Counted from the stretch's first letter, positions 48,801 through 58,885 are shown. The stretch is 64,000 nucleotides of DNA from Leptospira haakeii (GCF_002812045.1 NZ_NPEG01000004.1:124001-188000); one strand, 5' to 3'. The notes: a model not told the origin generated them from the sequence alone. Numbers and translations: made by a program.

Positions 48801-50790
48801 AAATATTACCACCAAAGCTTTTCATTCATTACTTTTGCCGTTATTTCTATATCATTCTGGTTCTGAATCCAGCCAGAATCAGGATCTATTCCAAGAAAAA
48901 TCATATAATCTCTTAATACCATTTTATTTGAGTTATGGTTCTAAGATCAAACTTCCATCTGAAGAGGCATATGTATCCAAGTTTTATACTTTATTATCCG
49001 CTTATTCTAATAAGAGAGAATTGAATGGTGAAGAATCGTCTTCTCTTCTCACTCCATTCTACTATTATTCCAGATATAAAGGTGCTTCCGAAACTTCGGA
49101 ACAGGCAACTAAGGTAGACTTTTTATTTTTTCCTACGATTTACTATAAACGAAACACCTCGGAAAGCACACTTTTTGTCTTAGGATATTATAGCGAATCT
49201 TCCCCCTCCGTCTCGAAAGGTAATTTCCTTGGGTTAGTATCTTCTTCTACCGAGAAAAAAGGTGAAAGGATATCTAATTCTTTTTATATATTTCCTTTCT
49301 ATTTTTCCGGATCAGAAAAGGAGGGAGAAAAAACGATCGAAAGTTATACTACCATTCCTATTCTTTATTCCGGTTATAAAAAAGAAGATCGCTCGGGATG
49401 GAATATATTAGGTTTTTTAAGCGGCTCGGGTTCTAATCAAGAAAGTTCTTTTGCGATCTATCCTTTCTATTCTAATAAGGAAAAAAATATCCCGAATCTG
49501 CTTAAAGAAAGAGTTACCTGGGGACTTTTGTATTATTCGGATAGAACCGAATTCCAAGCGGGAAGTTGGAACTCATTTAACGCAAATCCTTTCGGAAAGT
49601 TAAAAGCCGAGGAGAAATCTTCTTATGGAAGCAAAACTTTAGAAACTAGTTCTTCTTTTTACTTTTTACCGATCCCGCTCTTATATACATATTCTGAAAA
49701 ACAAACTTTGGAAAATCGGGAAAATTCCAAAAGGGAAGTGACCTTTCTGAAATTGATCGATTATTCCAAATACGAATCCGTCTCTCTTAAACAGAATAGT
49801 ACGGATAAGGTTGTGGATCAATGGAGGGATTTTACGGCATTCTTCCTTTTTTCGAATACATTACATACAGTTAAGGATTTAAAGAAGGAAGAGACGACTA
49901 GTACGTATTTTAAATCTTATCTTTTTCCGGTATATAGATTCGAATCGGATAGCGATCCTTTCAAAAAGGAAAAACACTTAAACTTTTTGTTAATTACCGA
50001 TTATAAATCAGGAAATTCCGGTTTAGAAAGATTAGTAGTCGGTCCCGCTTTTTATTTGGACAATTCGGAACGTACCGCATACGGTTTGGCTCCTCTCGCA
50101 TTTTATAGGAAAAGTAGAGAGTCCAGATTCTGGTTTGCATTCGGCTTTTATAGTTATAAGGATACTGATTGGGATCGCTGGGGATTTGCGGGAATTTTCG
50201 ATACGAACTACGAGAATTATCAAAAAAGAAGAAATTTAAACTTCTTCTTGGGTATGATCCATACGGAATTGGAAGAACAAAGAACGAAAGTTGCGATCTT
50301 TGGCGGACTCTTGGGTGGATATGAAAGAAGTCCTGATTATTCGGATACGAATTTCCTCTGGTTGCGTTGGAAATCAGTTCCTGGCGAAACTCTGGCAAAT
50401 TTTTTACCGGTCTATTATTATCATTCGGATGCATCCGGAACCGCAACTTTGATCCCTCCGGTTTTAGGATATTTCTCTTCCGAAAAAGACGGAAGATTCG
50501 ATATGCTTGGTTTGGGATTATTGTATTATCGAAATCAAAAAATTTCCAAAGAAGAAGATCTGATGCTTGTCGGTCCTGGATTATTCTATTATAGACAGTA
50601 CGGGAATAATATGAACGGCTTACATGCGATGGGAATTTTAGCGATCCCTGGAATGGGGGGCCTTCTTTGGGATTGGGAATACGAGACCAAGACCAAATAT
50701 AGCAAATACTCTATTCTACATTTATTATATAGTCATACGGTCACCAAGGAAGGGAAAGAGATCGATAGAATATTCAGCATCAAGTTATAA
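45808..50790 (+). CDS. Giant exported aromatic-repeat protein (1660 aa)
   Basis: After a signal peptide (hydrophobic about 17-32, ending I-Q-A-T) the whole protein consists of degenerate units of roughly 20-45 residues. Each has a short aromatic strand such as L-F-P-L-F-Y-Y, F-F-P-I-F-F-Y or L-L-P-L-F-L-Y, then a polar turn rich in Ser, Lys, Glu, Asn, Gly and Asp. Phe, Tyr and Trp content is extreme. The alternation suits a large beta-structure, possibly outer-membrane or surface. Leptospires encode very long hypothetical proteins like this; I think one group carries the name LA_1737, from memory. No function known. Confidence 0.8.
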   Translation: MIRNFLKNFYTKIGGAFLFFPVLLICFSFEIQATDYFDTLTSEKKPILGSDKEDKYTFKISPFASIENWGPHYSLNLLVLYTYTDYPKFKQTSFFPLFDHISAKENKSYKSYLFPIYYAQRIQDSQSDSEVNYSLFHYNSFESRGEKFSESWISFPSFLPLFGRSKTIESGKEESFYFAVPFLFFRNRINGDDWNHFLIFHWGEDKESSYGSILPLVYWGSGKRKFNLTFFPIFFYSTLYNSYSDKEDFHFTIFPLFSYNSWNSSQEGSFFTPLFGQTWRETPQLGGGGKEEEKFSYYLALFLNRNYHNGELQNYNANIPILFSRKWEKGGKSDTNIALISGWSSNEKGDYSSSYLFPLMFHKKNEYFYLFPAYFDNGTSKFGILPPFYYNRTATDLDFYALNFYYTKDWSGSSKFLFFPVYYHSFKPDESKIVTPIFYYSSDVSKTTTLFPWFLFYRNKEKEASQNYFINTYLSWNDQGKFQHGFFFPLWFYKSQDYFHFIPLWAKGNQPGNEYTWIIPLFTYWNKTRTWVGPFYSRKSEIGDQYERWILFPFWYFYRDSWQGNKSESYTLLPVFQWNDTSEYKELITPLSYSKEYKTKFEKYSLVTLYERYDTDQESRRRIYPFYFSNSTNEYSYWNVLGLVGRGFDKVGDAKYSYGFPFYFYKRDSFRLVLPFYFRFGKDEDIYTHFGLFHYWNRSAEKDNTWIWPLLWFSNVDKVRKEEFSTWFPLYWNWNNSRSKGDMFLPLWLNYYEADKTLELKLAYSSSKTLGSFSGAAGVGATEKDYYLDADISLFYSLFSISTRTSVNKEELQFWKENHPAEVATSDLPVKNISVKNSWEEKEGLGQYNRLTREKVRSFWGVSALFGIFSYERGDDRRHFRLLPLSWFSWSEKTSDKVYAAPLFFWSRIADESYFVLFPFYGRQEQKENFQESYLLFGFLRGKQGELRDYSILWPITRFYTSPDSWGFRIFPLVAHDESKDYSRTISPLYYKKRIVEGNITTKAFHSLLLPLFLYHSGSESSQNQDLFQEKSYNLLIPFYLSYGSKIKLPSEEAYVSKFYTLLSAYSNKRELNGEESSSLLTPFYYYSRYKGASETSEQATKVDFLFFPTIYYKRNTSESTLFVLGYYSESSPSVSKGNFLGLVSSSTEKKGERISNSFYIFPFYFSGSEKEGEKTIESYTTIPILYSGYKKEDRSGWNILGFLSGSGSNQESSFAIYPFYSNKEKNIPNLLKERVTWGLLYYSDRTEFQAGSWNSFNANPFGKLKAEEKSSYGSKTLETSSSFYFLPIPLLYTYSEKQTLENRENSKREVTFLKLIDYSKYESVSLKQNSTDKVVDQWRDFTAFFLFSNTLHTVKDLKKEETTSTYFKSYLFPVYRFESDSDPFKKEKHLNFLLITDYKSGNSGLERLVVGPAFYLDNSERTAYGLAPLAFYRKSRESRFWFAFGFYSYKDTDWDRWGFAGIFDTNYENYQKRRNLNFFLGMIHTELEEQRTKVAIFGGLLGGYERSPDYSDTNFLWLRWKSVPGETLANFLPVYYYHSDASGTATLIPPVLGYFSSEKDGRFDMLGLGLLYYRNQKISKEEDLMLVGPGLFYYRQYGNNMNGLHAMGILAIPGMGGLLWDWEYETKTKYSKYSILHLLYSHTVTKEGKEIDRIFSIKL

Positions 50791-50791
50791 A

Positions 50792-50819
50792 AAAAGCCGA
50801 GGATTTCTCCTCGGCTTTT
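50792..50819. terminator. Bidirectional terminator between the giant repeat gene and groEL
   Basis: AAAAGCCGAGGA (50792-50803) and TCCTCGGCTTTT (50808-50819) form a perfect 12-base stem with loop TTTC. It begins two bases after the stop of the giant repeat gene and lies 27 bases beyond the groEL stop on the other strand. Confidence 0.92.
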
Positions 50820-50845
50820 AACTTTCCGAAAGGAAGAGAGGCACA

Positions 50846-52501
<1,656 letters not shown>

Positions 52502-52504
52502 CTA

Positions 52505-52792
52505 TTACTTTTTCACGATGGCAAGAATGTCGCTTTCGCGGATGATTAAGTATTCTTTACCTTCGGATTTAATTTCAGTTCCGGAATATTTGCCGTATAG
52601 AACGACATCACCAGCTTTAACTTCTAGTGGTATAAGCTTTCCGTCTTCATAACGTCCGCTTCCTACTTCTACAACTTTTCCCTCTTGCGGTTTTTCTTTA
52701 GCCGTATCAGGAACGAAGATGCTGCCGATTTTTTCTTCAGCGTCTTGTTTAGGCTCGACCAGAACACGGTCACCTAGCGGTTTAATCGCCAT
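52505..52792 (-). CDS. groES: Co-chaperonin GroES (Hsp10)
   Basis: The lid of the GroEL chamber, 95 residues. It opens [11 protein letters not shown]. The mobile loop (about 17-34) contains K-I-G-S-I-F-V-P-D. The roof segment and [11 protein letters not shown] end are typical. An AAAAGGAG ribosome site lies between the start codon and the proximal CIRCE operator. First gene of groES-groEL. Confidence 0.97.
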   Translation of the reverse strand: MAIKPLGDRVLVEPKQDAEEKIGSIFVPDTAKEKPQEGKVVEVGSGRYEDGKLIPLEVKAGDVVLYGKYSGTEIKSEGKEYLIIRESDILAIVKK

Positions 52793-52804
52793 GACTTTCT
52801 CCTT

Positions 52805-52831
52805 TTAGCACTTGAAATAAATGAGTGCTTG
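52805..52831. promoter_or_regulatory. CIRCE operator (HrcA site), proximal copy, groES-groEL
   Basis: TTAGCACTT, nine bases, GAGTGCTTG. The left arm has one mismatch and the right arm two mismatches to CIRCE consensus, with the exact nine-base spacer. It starts 13 bases upstream of the groES ATG, next to the ribosome site, so it would lie in the 5' untranslated region. Confidence 0.9.
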
Positions 52832-52870
52832 AATATAAATTCCAGGAAATCCGAAACAGGGGTGGGCGGT

Positions 52871-52897
52871 CAAGCACTTTGGGCAATAGAGTGCTAA
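52871..52897. promoter_or_regulatory. Second CIRCE-type operator, groES-groEL
   Basis: CAAGCACTT, nine bases, GAGTGCTAA. The right arm is perfect; the left arm has three mismatches. Its centre is 66 bases from the proximal copy. The Hsp20 operon has the same paired arrangement with a 61-base distance. Confidence 0.78.
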
Positions 52898-52986
52898 AAT
52901 ATTCGTTAAAATCCGCTTAAACCCTCGAATTTTTCATTTCCCGTTTTTTAAAGGAAGAAGTCTAAGAGCGAATTGAGAATTAAGGG

Positions 52987-53090
52987 TTCGCACGGAGAAC
53001 ACAAAGATCACGAAGTATTTCGCTTATAGAATGTAAACGATTCGATCAAGCTTTCAAAATTTCTCCGTGTCCTTTGTGTCTTTGTGCGAA
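52987..53090. repeat. Terminal-inverted-repeat element B
   Basis: Ends TTCGCAC (52987-52993) and GTGCGAA (53084-53090) are inverted. Inside, the left arm (GGAGAACACAAAGATCAC) and right arm (GTGTCCTTTGTGTC) are imperfect complements. The terminal sequence and arm style match element A at 22077-22247, while the centres differ, so the two appear to be members of one dispersed repeat family. Confidence 0.65.
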
Positions 53091-53114
53091 AAAAATCGAA
53101 TAGGATAAGATCAT

Positions 53115-54626
53115 TTGTTCTCAGAGAAAAATTTAATCAGAGTCCGGGAAGGAAATAAGAAGCCCGTCTTGGAAGAAGGAGAATATATTCTCTATTGGAT
53201 TCGAGCGAATCGAAGGTTGGCTTGGAATCATTCTTTGGATTATTCCATTCATCTTTCTAAAAAATTTGGGAAACCTTTGGTCATCTTTGAATCCGTCATG
53301 ATGGATTTCGAATGGAGTTCTCCTAGGCTCCAACAATTTCTTTTAGAAGGAATTTGTGATACTGTAAAAGACGCAACCCGTATCGGTCTTACATATTGGC
53401 CTTTTGTAGAAACAAAGAGGCATTCTCTTTCGGAGATCATCCCGAGTATTTTAGAAAAATCTTCTATTGTGATTACGGATGATTTTCCTTGTTTTTTTCT
53501 TCCACTACATGCTCAGAAACTTTCAGAGACCCTAAATTGTAAACTATTGCTCGTGGATTCTAATTCTATCACTCCACTTGCTTCTTATGAAAAATCATTC
53601 GGATACGCTAGGGTATTGAGACCTAAACTTCATGATAGGTTTGTGGAATCTTATGTTCATAGATCTAGTCCAAAACCGAATCCAAAAGGAATTCCAAGTT
53701 CTGATCATTTAAAAAAGCCGAAATTCCTATTTTCAGGGGAGAAGGAAGACATCTCTTCGTACCTGGAAAAAATGAATTCTCAGTTTCCAAATGTTCTTCC
53801 TGTTCCAGGTAAGACTGGGGGGCGAAAAGAAGGGCTCAAACTTCTTAAAAAATTCCTAAAAGAAGGACTTCCATTTTATTCGGAAGAAAGAAGTGAACCG
53901 AGACCTCCCGATAGAATGAAGGCTTCTTCTCTTTCTCCTTATTTACATTTCGGAATGATCTCAATAGATGAAATCGTCACTGCGGTTTTAGAATCTGATC
54001 CAAAGATAGATTGGAGTCCAGATACATTAAATCATTCTTATAGAGGAAAGAATGAAGGTTTCTTTCATCCAAACTCAAATATAAATTCATTTTTAGACGA
54101 ACTTTTAACTTGGAGAGAACTCGGTTATCTTTTATTCTATAAGGAACCAAGTTTTAGAAAGGATCTTGCCATTCTTCCGAATTGGGCAAAACTTTCTTTA
54201 GAAGCGCATAGAGGAGATAGGAGAGAATATACATATACTAAAGAACAATTCGAAAATGCTATGACTCATGACCCTATCTGGAATGCAGCTCAGAAAGAAT
54301 TAGTTCTTACGGGAACCATCCAAAATTATCTCAGAATGCTTTGGGGTAAAAAAGTGATAGAATGGTCTTCTTCACCCGAAGAAGCATTTCGTATATTAGA
54401 AGATTTGAATCATAAATATGCGTATGATGGAAGGGATCCGAATTCTTATACGGGAATCCTATGGTGTTTTGGTGCGTTTGACCGACCTTGGTCCCCGGAA
54501 AGAGCAGTGCTCGGAAATATTCGCTATATGTCCTCGGATTCCACTTCTAAAAAATTCAAAATGAAACCGTATTTGGAATATATCAAATCCCTCGAAGGTT
54601 TTTCGGAACTCCAACTCTTTAAATAA
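53115..54626 (+). CDS. Deoxyribodipyrimidine photolyase, class II-like
   Basis: Light-dependent repair of cyclobutane pyrimidine dimers. The N-terminal photolyase domain (about 24-150) begins Y-I-L-Y-W-I-R-A-N-R-R-L-A-W-N-H, the class II style. The FAD-binding domain (about 210-495) contains W-R-E-L-G-Y near 334, and the class II signature Y-D-G-R-D-P-N-S-Y-T-G-I near 436, followed by F-D-R-P-W. 503 residues. TTG start 24 bases after repeat element B. Confidence 0.88.
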   Translation: MFSEKNLIRVREGNKKPVLEEGEYILYWIRANRRLAWNHSLDYSIHLSKKFGKPLVIFESVMMDFEWSSPRLQQFLLEGICDTVKDATRIGLTYWPFVETKRHSLSEIIPSILEKSSIVITDDFPCFFLPLHAQKLSETLNCKLLLVDSNSITPLASYEKSFGYARVLRPKLHDRFVESYVHRSSPKPNPKGIPSSDHLKKPKFLFSGEKEDISSYLEKMNSQFPNVLPVPGKTGGRKEGLKLLKKFLKEGLPFYSEERSEPRPPDRMKASSLSPYLHFGMISIDEIVTAVLESDPKIDWSPDTLNHSYRGKNEGFFHPNSNINSFLDELLTWRELGYLLFYKEPSFRKDLAILPNWAKLSLEAHRGDRREYTYTKEQFENAMTHDPIWNAAQKELVLTGTIQNYLRMLWGKKVIEWSSSPEEAFRILEDLNHKYAYDGRDPNSYTGILWCFGAFDRPWSPERAVLGNIRYMSSDSTSKKFKMKPYLEYIKSLEGFSELQLFK

Positions 54627-54705
54627 CAGCCGTTATTATAAAGGGAAGAGAAGTTGTTGCGGATTCTTTTTCCTTGCCGTATTATGTAGTTCCGGAGGGA
54701 GAAAG

Positions 54706-55041
54706 ATGACTGAAAATAAAAAATACGAAACCCTGCAGGAATTCTGGCCATTCTACTTGAGAGAACATTCAAACAAAATGAACCGTGTATTCCATTTTAT
54801 CGGAACCACATGCGCTCTAGTGTTTATCGTTTCCGCAATCTTCTATATGAATGCTTGGTACTTACTGGGAGCATTGTTTAGCGGATACTTTTTCGCGTGG
54901 ATAGGGCATTTCTTCTTAGAAAAAAACCGCCCCGCTACGTTTATTTATCCGTTCAAATCTTTCGTAAGCGACTGGAGAATGTATTTTTGCACGATTACCG
55001 GACAACTCGGTAAAGAACTGCAAAAGGCAGGAGTGAAGTAA
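54706..55041 (+). CDS. Mpo1-like / DUF962 membrane protein
   Basis: A 111-residue protein with three hydrophobic segments (about 31-46, 49-66 and a weaker one near 80). Conserved family residues are R-E-H-S-N-K-M-N-R near 19-27, F-H-F-I-G-T near 30, G-H-F-F-L-E-K-N-R-P-A near 66-76 and a C-terminal S-D-W-R-M-Y. Yeast Mpo1 is an iron-dependent dioxygenase acting on 2-hydroxy fatty acids; the bacterial role is not established. AGGGAG ribosome site upstream. Confidence 0.8.
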   Translation: MTENKKYETLQEFWPFYLREHSNKMNRVFHFIGTTCALVFIVSAIFYMNAWYLLGALFSGYFFAWIGHFFLEKNRPATFIYPFKSFVSDWRMYFCTITGQLGKELQKAGVK

Positions 55042-55057
55042 GTTATCTATATTTCGG

Positions 55058-55093
55058 AATCGCAGCGTAGTAATTTTCACGTTACCTGCGATT
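55058..55093. repeat. Inverted repeat downstream of the Mpo1-like gene
   Basis: AATCGCAG (55058-55065) and CTGCGATT (55086-55093) form a perfect eight-base inverted repeat with a 20-base loop, 17 bases after the gene's stop. No T-run follows. It may be an mRNA 3' end structure. The remaining 170 bases up to the ammonium transporter gene hold no gene that I can see. Confidence 0.35.
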
Positions 55094-55263
55094 TCGTTAC
55101 GATTACCCCATTTGAGGGATACTCGTTTGTTACTGAAGCGGTGTAGGTTTAATTCGCTTATTAAGTAACGTTATAAATTATTGTCGGCTTACGTTTTTTT
55201 CTTTCTCAATCTATAATTAATCAATACATAGGCTCATTCTTAGAACGAAGAGAGGTTCTCTGA

Positions 55264-57537
55264 TTGGATCCCGTTCTTCCCGCCGCCAAAGAATTAGCAA
55301 AGAATGTAGACACCCTATGGGTGATTTTCGCCTCCGCTCTTGTCTTTTTTATGCAAGCTGGCTTTTTGCTTTTAGAATCAGGATTAGTTCGATCTAAAAA
55401 TTCGATCAATGTCGCAATTAAAAACCTGCTCGATTACGTTGTAGGAACAATTTGTTTCTTTTTGATCGGTTATGGTTTGATGTACGGGACTAGCTTCAAT
55501 GGCTGGATCGGTAAGGACCTATTTCTTTTAGAGGGTCTTACCACTGGCAAAGAATTTGCCTTCTTCCTGTTTCAAGTTACCTTTATGGGAACAGCCGCGA
55601 CTATCGTATCCGGTGCAGTTGCAGAGAGGATTCGGTTCCAAGCATATTTAGTCTGTTCCCTTTTTGTTTCCTTATTCATCTATCCTGTTTTTGGTCATTG
55701 GGCTTGGGGAGGAGGTTGGTTAAGCCAATCAGGCTTTCATGATTTTGCCGGAAGTTCAGTCGTACATTCAGTTGGTGCTTGGGTATCTCTTGCAGGAGTG
55801 ATCGTACTCGGGCCCAGAAAAGATCGTTTTGATTCGGATGGAAAACCAAGGGAATTGTATGGTCATAATCTTCCTTTTTCCGTTTTAGGAACTTTCATCT
55901 TATGGTTTGGTTGGTTTGGCTTCAACGGCGGAAGTACACTCGCTCTCACTGACGCTGTTCCAAAAATTATAGTAAATACCAGTCTTGCTGCTTGCGCGGG
56001 ATGTAGTGCAGCCATCATATTCGACTATATCACAAAAGGTGTTCCTCATGTAGGAGGTGCAATCAACGGAGTCCTTGCTGGGTTAGTCGCAATTACTGCA
56101 GGTTGTGATGCAGTGAGTCCAGCTTCTTCTTTAATTATCGGATTGATCGCAGGTATACTTGCAGAAGTTGCAGTTTGGATCATGGAGAATTTTCTAAAGT
56201 TAGATGATGTAGTGAGTGCATTCCCTGTTCATGGAGTTGGGGGAATTTGGGGGACCTTGGCTGTAAGTTTATTTGCACAAGAAGAGTCCTTACGCAGTTG
56301 GAATCAATGGCAAGCTCAACTTACTGGTGTAGCAGTTTGTGCGATTTGGGCTTTCAGCATGGGACTTATTTTATTCTTCTTAATGAAGTTCACTATTTCA
56401 ATCCGTGTATCTTCGGAAGAAGAGGATAGAGGATTGAATGAATCTGAACACGGTGCTAAAACAGTTTGGCTAGACTTGATGAACGCGATGAAATACGTCG
56501 CAGATTCCAAGGACTTGAGAAAAAGAATAGATGTGGATCCGGGAGTGGAATCCGGAGCTGTCGCTGAATTATTCAATCGTTTACTTTTGAGTTTAACCCA
56601 GATCATCGGAGTGGTAAAAGAAAATTCGGATAAGATAGAAAACGAATCCGGGCTCTTAGAAAATTCCACCCTGGCCATCACCAAAGAGATCGAAAAACAA
56701 AAGGAAAGAACCGCACTTGTTCGGGAAACTTCCGACATATTGGAATCATCCTTAAAGGCGGTTTTGGATTTAGTTCGAGAAGAAAGAAGAAGGTCTTCCG
56801 AAATGAGAAGAATGTCCGAAGAAATGTCCCAAGGAATGAGGGAACTACAGACGGATATTTTGACCTCAGGCAAGATAAGCGAGTCCATACAATCCATTGC
56901 TTTCACCGGTGAGAGAACTTTGGAAAGGACAGTAAAAAGTATGCAAGGCCTGAACGGTTCCGCCAAAAAAGTGGAAGAGCTTGTAGTGATTCTTCAAAAA
57001 ATTGCGGAACAACTTGGAATGTTGTCGATCAACGCTTCTATCGAATCCGCAAGAGGTGGAGATAAAGGATTTGCAGTGGTTGCGGAACAGATATCGGTTC
57101 TTTCCGAAAAAACGGCTTCGAATGCAAAACAGGCAAATAAATATCTACAAGAGATTTGGGAGACTGTGACCGGTTCCTTACAGTCCTTATCCGAAACAGT
57201 CGACTCATTTAAATCTATCTTAATACAGATACCGGAACTTTCCAAAACTATGAAAGGAGCCTTCGATTCTGTGCGCGATTATTCTTCCAGATCGGATGAA
57301 CTGGAAACTTCCATCCAGGGAGTGGCCAATATGAGCGAATCAGTCGCAGGAGATATGGAAAAACGTTATTCAGAATTGAACAAGATGAGGGACTTTTTTT
57401 GCGAGTTAGAGGATGGTGCAGTCCGGATCGGATCTCTGTTGGAGGACCTACAGAAGATGAGCCTTATGTTAAGCGGACAAACAATCCGAATGCACCGAGT
57501 AGTTGATATTTTTCAAATAGAACCTAACGCAAGCTGA
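55264..57537 (+). CDS. Ammonium transporter fused to a methyl-accepting chemotaxis signalling domain
   Basis: Residues about 10-400 form an Amt/Mep/Rh channel. The D-F-A-G-S-S-V-V-H-S-V-G-A-W segment (pore Asp and first twin His, near 160-172), G-W-F-G-F-N-G-G-S-T-L and F-P-V-H-G-V-G-G-I-W-G (second twin His near 322) are intact. After G-L-N-E-S-E-H-G a cytoplasmic helical region (about 415-757) contains a chemoreceptor-like hairpin L-S-I-N-A-S-I-E-S-A-R-G-G-D-K-G-F-A-V-V near 586-605. The likely role is ammonium sensing, perhaps with transport. TTG start. No glnK is adjacent. 757 residues is nearly double a plain Amt. Confidence 0.88.
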   Translation: MDPVLPAAKELAKNVDTLWVIFASALVFFMQAGFLLLESGLVRSKNSINVAIKNLLDYVVGTICFFLIGYGLMYGTSFNGWIGKDLFLLEGLTTGKEFAFFLFQVTFMGTAATIVSGAVAERIRFQAYLVCSLFVSLFIYPVFGHWAWGGGWLSQSGFHDFAGSSVVHSVGAWVSLAGVIVLGPRKDRFDSDGKPRELYGHNLPFSVLGTFILWFGWFGFNGGSTLALTDAVPKIIVNTSLAACAGCSAAIIFDYITKGVPHVGGAINGVLAGLVAITAGCDAVSPASSLIIGLIAGILAEVAVWIMENFLKLDDVVSAFPVHGVGGIWGTLAVSLFAQEESLRSWNQWQAQLTGVAVCAIWAFSMGLILFFLMKFTISIRVSSEEEDRGLNESEHGAKTVWLDLMNAMKYVADSKDLRKRIDVDPGVESGAVAELFNRLLLSLTQIIGVVKENSDKIENESGLLENSTLAITKEIEKQKERTALVRETSDILESSLKAVLDLVREERRRSSEMRRMSEEMSQGMRELQTDILTSGKISESIQSIAFTGERTLERTVKSMQGLNGSAKKVEELVVILQKIAEQLGMLSINASIESARGGDKGFAVVAEQISVLSEKTASNAKQANKYLQEIWETVTGSLQSLSETVDSFKSILIQIPELSKTMKGAFDSVRDYSSRSDELETSIQGVANMSESVAGDMEKRYSELNKMRDFFCELEDGAVRIGSLLEDLQKMSLMLSGQTIRMHRVVDIFQIEPNAS

Positions 57538-57541
57538 ACTG

Positions 57542-58885
57542 TTAGGTCCCTACTGCAACCACAGTTACCAGTTTTTCTTTTCCTTTTACTTGCACTGGTG
57601 GAAGTGTCTCTCCCCTGAAATTTGCACCTGCAAGTTTCCAGGTTTCTTCCGAGACCAATAATTCTTTTCCGAAGTTTTTAGTAAGGGATTCGATTCTGGA
57701 AGCAGTGTTGACTGCGTCTCCTATTACTGTGAATTCCGCTCTTCTACTTGTTTCAATATTTCCGGAGAAAACTTCTCCCGTATGGATACCAATTCCGATC
57801 CGTACTGGCTCCAACCCTTTTGATTCTCTGGCCTTATTGAATTCCCCTAATTTTTCCAACATCTTCTGTCCGCATTGTAGCGCGCGGATCGCATCGGATG
57901 CAGGATCAGCGGAAGGATAAGGAGTTCCGAATGTGGCCATGACTGCGTCGCCAATATATTTATCCAAGGTCCCACCAAATTCAAAAACACAATCAGTTAA
58001 TGTTTCTCTAATAGAGGAAAGGAATCTGCTCAGTTCTAATGGATCCATATTCTCGGAAAGAGCCGTGAAGTTTCGGATATCGGTAAATAATATTGTAGCA
58101 GTTTGTCTTCTTCCCTCCAATACGTTGGGGTTGGTCATCATTTCTTCTACCATTCCGGGGGAGAAGTAGCGCGATAATAAGGATCTTTGGGCTTCTCCTT
58201 CTCCAATTCTTCTGATCATGATGAGGGTTCTTAAGATCCCGAAAGAAAAGAAAAATGCCAAAATTAGATAGACCATAGGTCTTCCGAATAGCGCATCAGT
58301 GACTAGGACATTCGGCCCCATCACATAATCTCCCCAATCTTTCGCAAATACCATTTTGTCGTAGATTAATGCATAGGAGAAGATCCCAAAATAAACCAGA
58401 TAAAATAAGATTACACTTAAGACAACATATCTTAATCTGAATTGGATCAATGAAAATGCAAGAGGGAAGAATAAAAAATTCATGATAGGATTTTTGATCG
58501 CAAATCCAAGATCAAATGAGTTTTCGTGAAGAGTATAATATAATAATAAAGAACTGATCACGAAAAAATCCGAGACTAATGCAAGATAAGAAAAACCTTT
58601 AATCGCCCAATGAGTGCAGGTCCGGATTACGTATGTGTGTCCAATCGTAACTGCAGTGAAAATTGCAAATGCGATCCCGTTAACTAGTGCGTCTCCACTT
58701 TTCCAGTTTAAGGCCAACTGAGCCGCGAAAAATATTAGAAGCAGATATCGGAAGGCGTTGGATACATAGGCGCCTATGATTTCTTCGTTTTCTAAAACCT
58801 TACGGACCGAATCGTCCATTTTGCTTCGATCTGTTATTTCCAGTATATTACAAAGAAACTTAGGTAGATAATCTTTGATAGGCAT
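57542..58885 (-). CDS. Membrane-bound class III adenylate/guanylate cyclase
   Basis: A 447-residue protein with about six N-terminal membrane helices (about 45-235) and a cytoplasmic class III cyclase domain (about 255-445). Metal-binding aspartates are seen in I-L-F-T-D-I-R-N-F-T near 268 and K-Y-I-G-D-A-V-M-A-T-F-G near 312. The start of the transition-state region reads I-G-D-A-V-N-T-A-S-R-I-E near 400, with both Asn and Arg retained. cAMP is the commonest product. It converges with the Amt fusion, four bases apart. Confidence 0.9.
   Translation of the reverse strand: MPIKDYLPKFLCNILEITDRSKMDDSVRKVLENEEIIGAYVSNAFRYLLLIFFAAQLALNWKSGDALVNGIAFAIFTAVTIGHTYVIRTCTHWAIKGFSYLALVSDFFVISSLLLYYTLHENSFDLGFAIKNPIMNFLFFPLAFSLIQFRLRYVVLSVILFYLVYFGIFSYALIYDKMVFAKDWGDYVMGPNVLVTDALFGRPMVYLILAFFFSFGILRTLIMIRRIGEGEAQRSLLSRYFSPGMVEEMMTNPNVLEGRRQTATILFTDIRNFTALSENMDPLELSRFLSSIRETLTDCVFEFGGTLDKYIGDAVMATFGTPYPSADPASDAIRALQCGQKMLEKLGEFNKARESKGLEPVRIGIGIHTGEVFSGNIETSRRAEFTVIGDAVNTASRIESLTKNFGKELLVSEETWKLAGANFRGETLPPVQVKGKEKLVTVVAVGT

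Larger units (their letters stand above)
52793..53114. other. Intergenic region between groES and the photolyase gene
   Basis: A 322-base divergent gap. It holds the two groE CIRCE operators (52805-52831, 52871-52897) and the inverted-repeat element at 52987-53090. The photolyase start follows the element by only 24 bases, so its promoter must lie in or beyond the element. I see no open frame or RNA gene in it. Confidence 0.7.
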
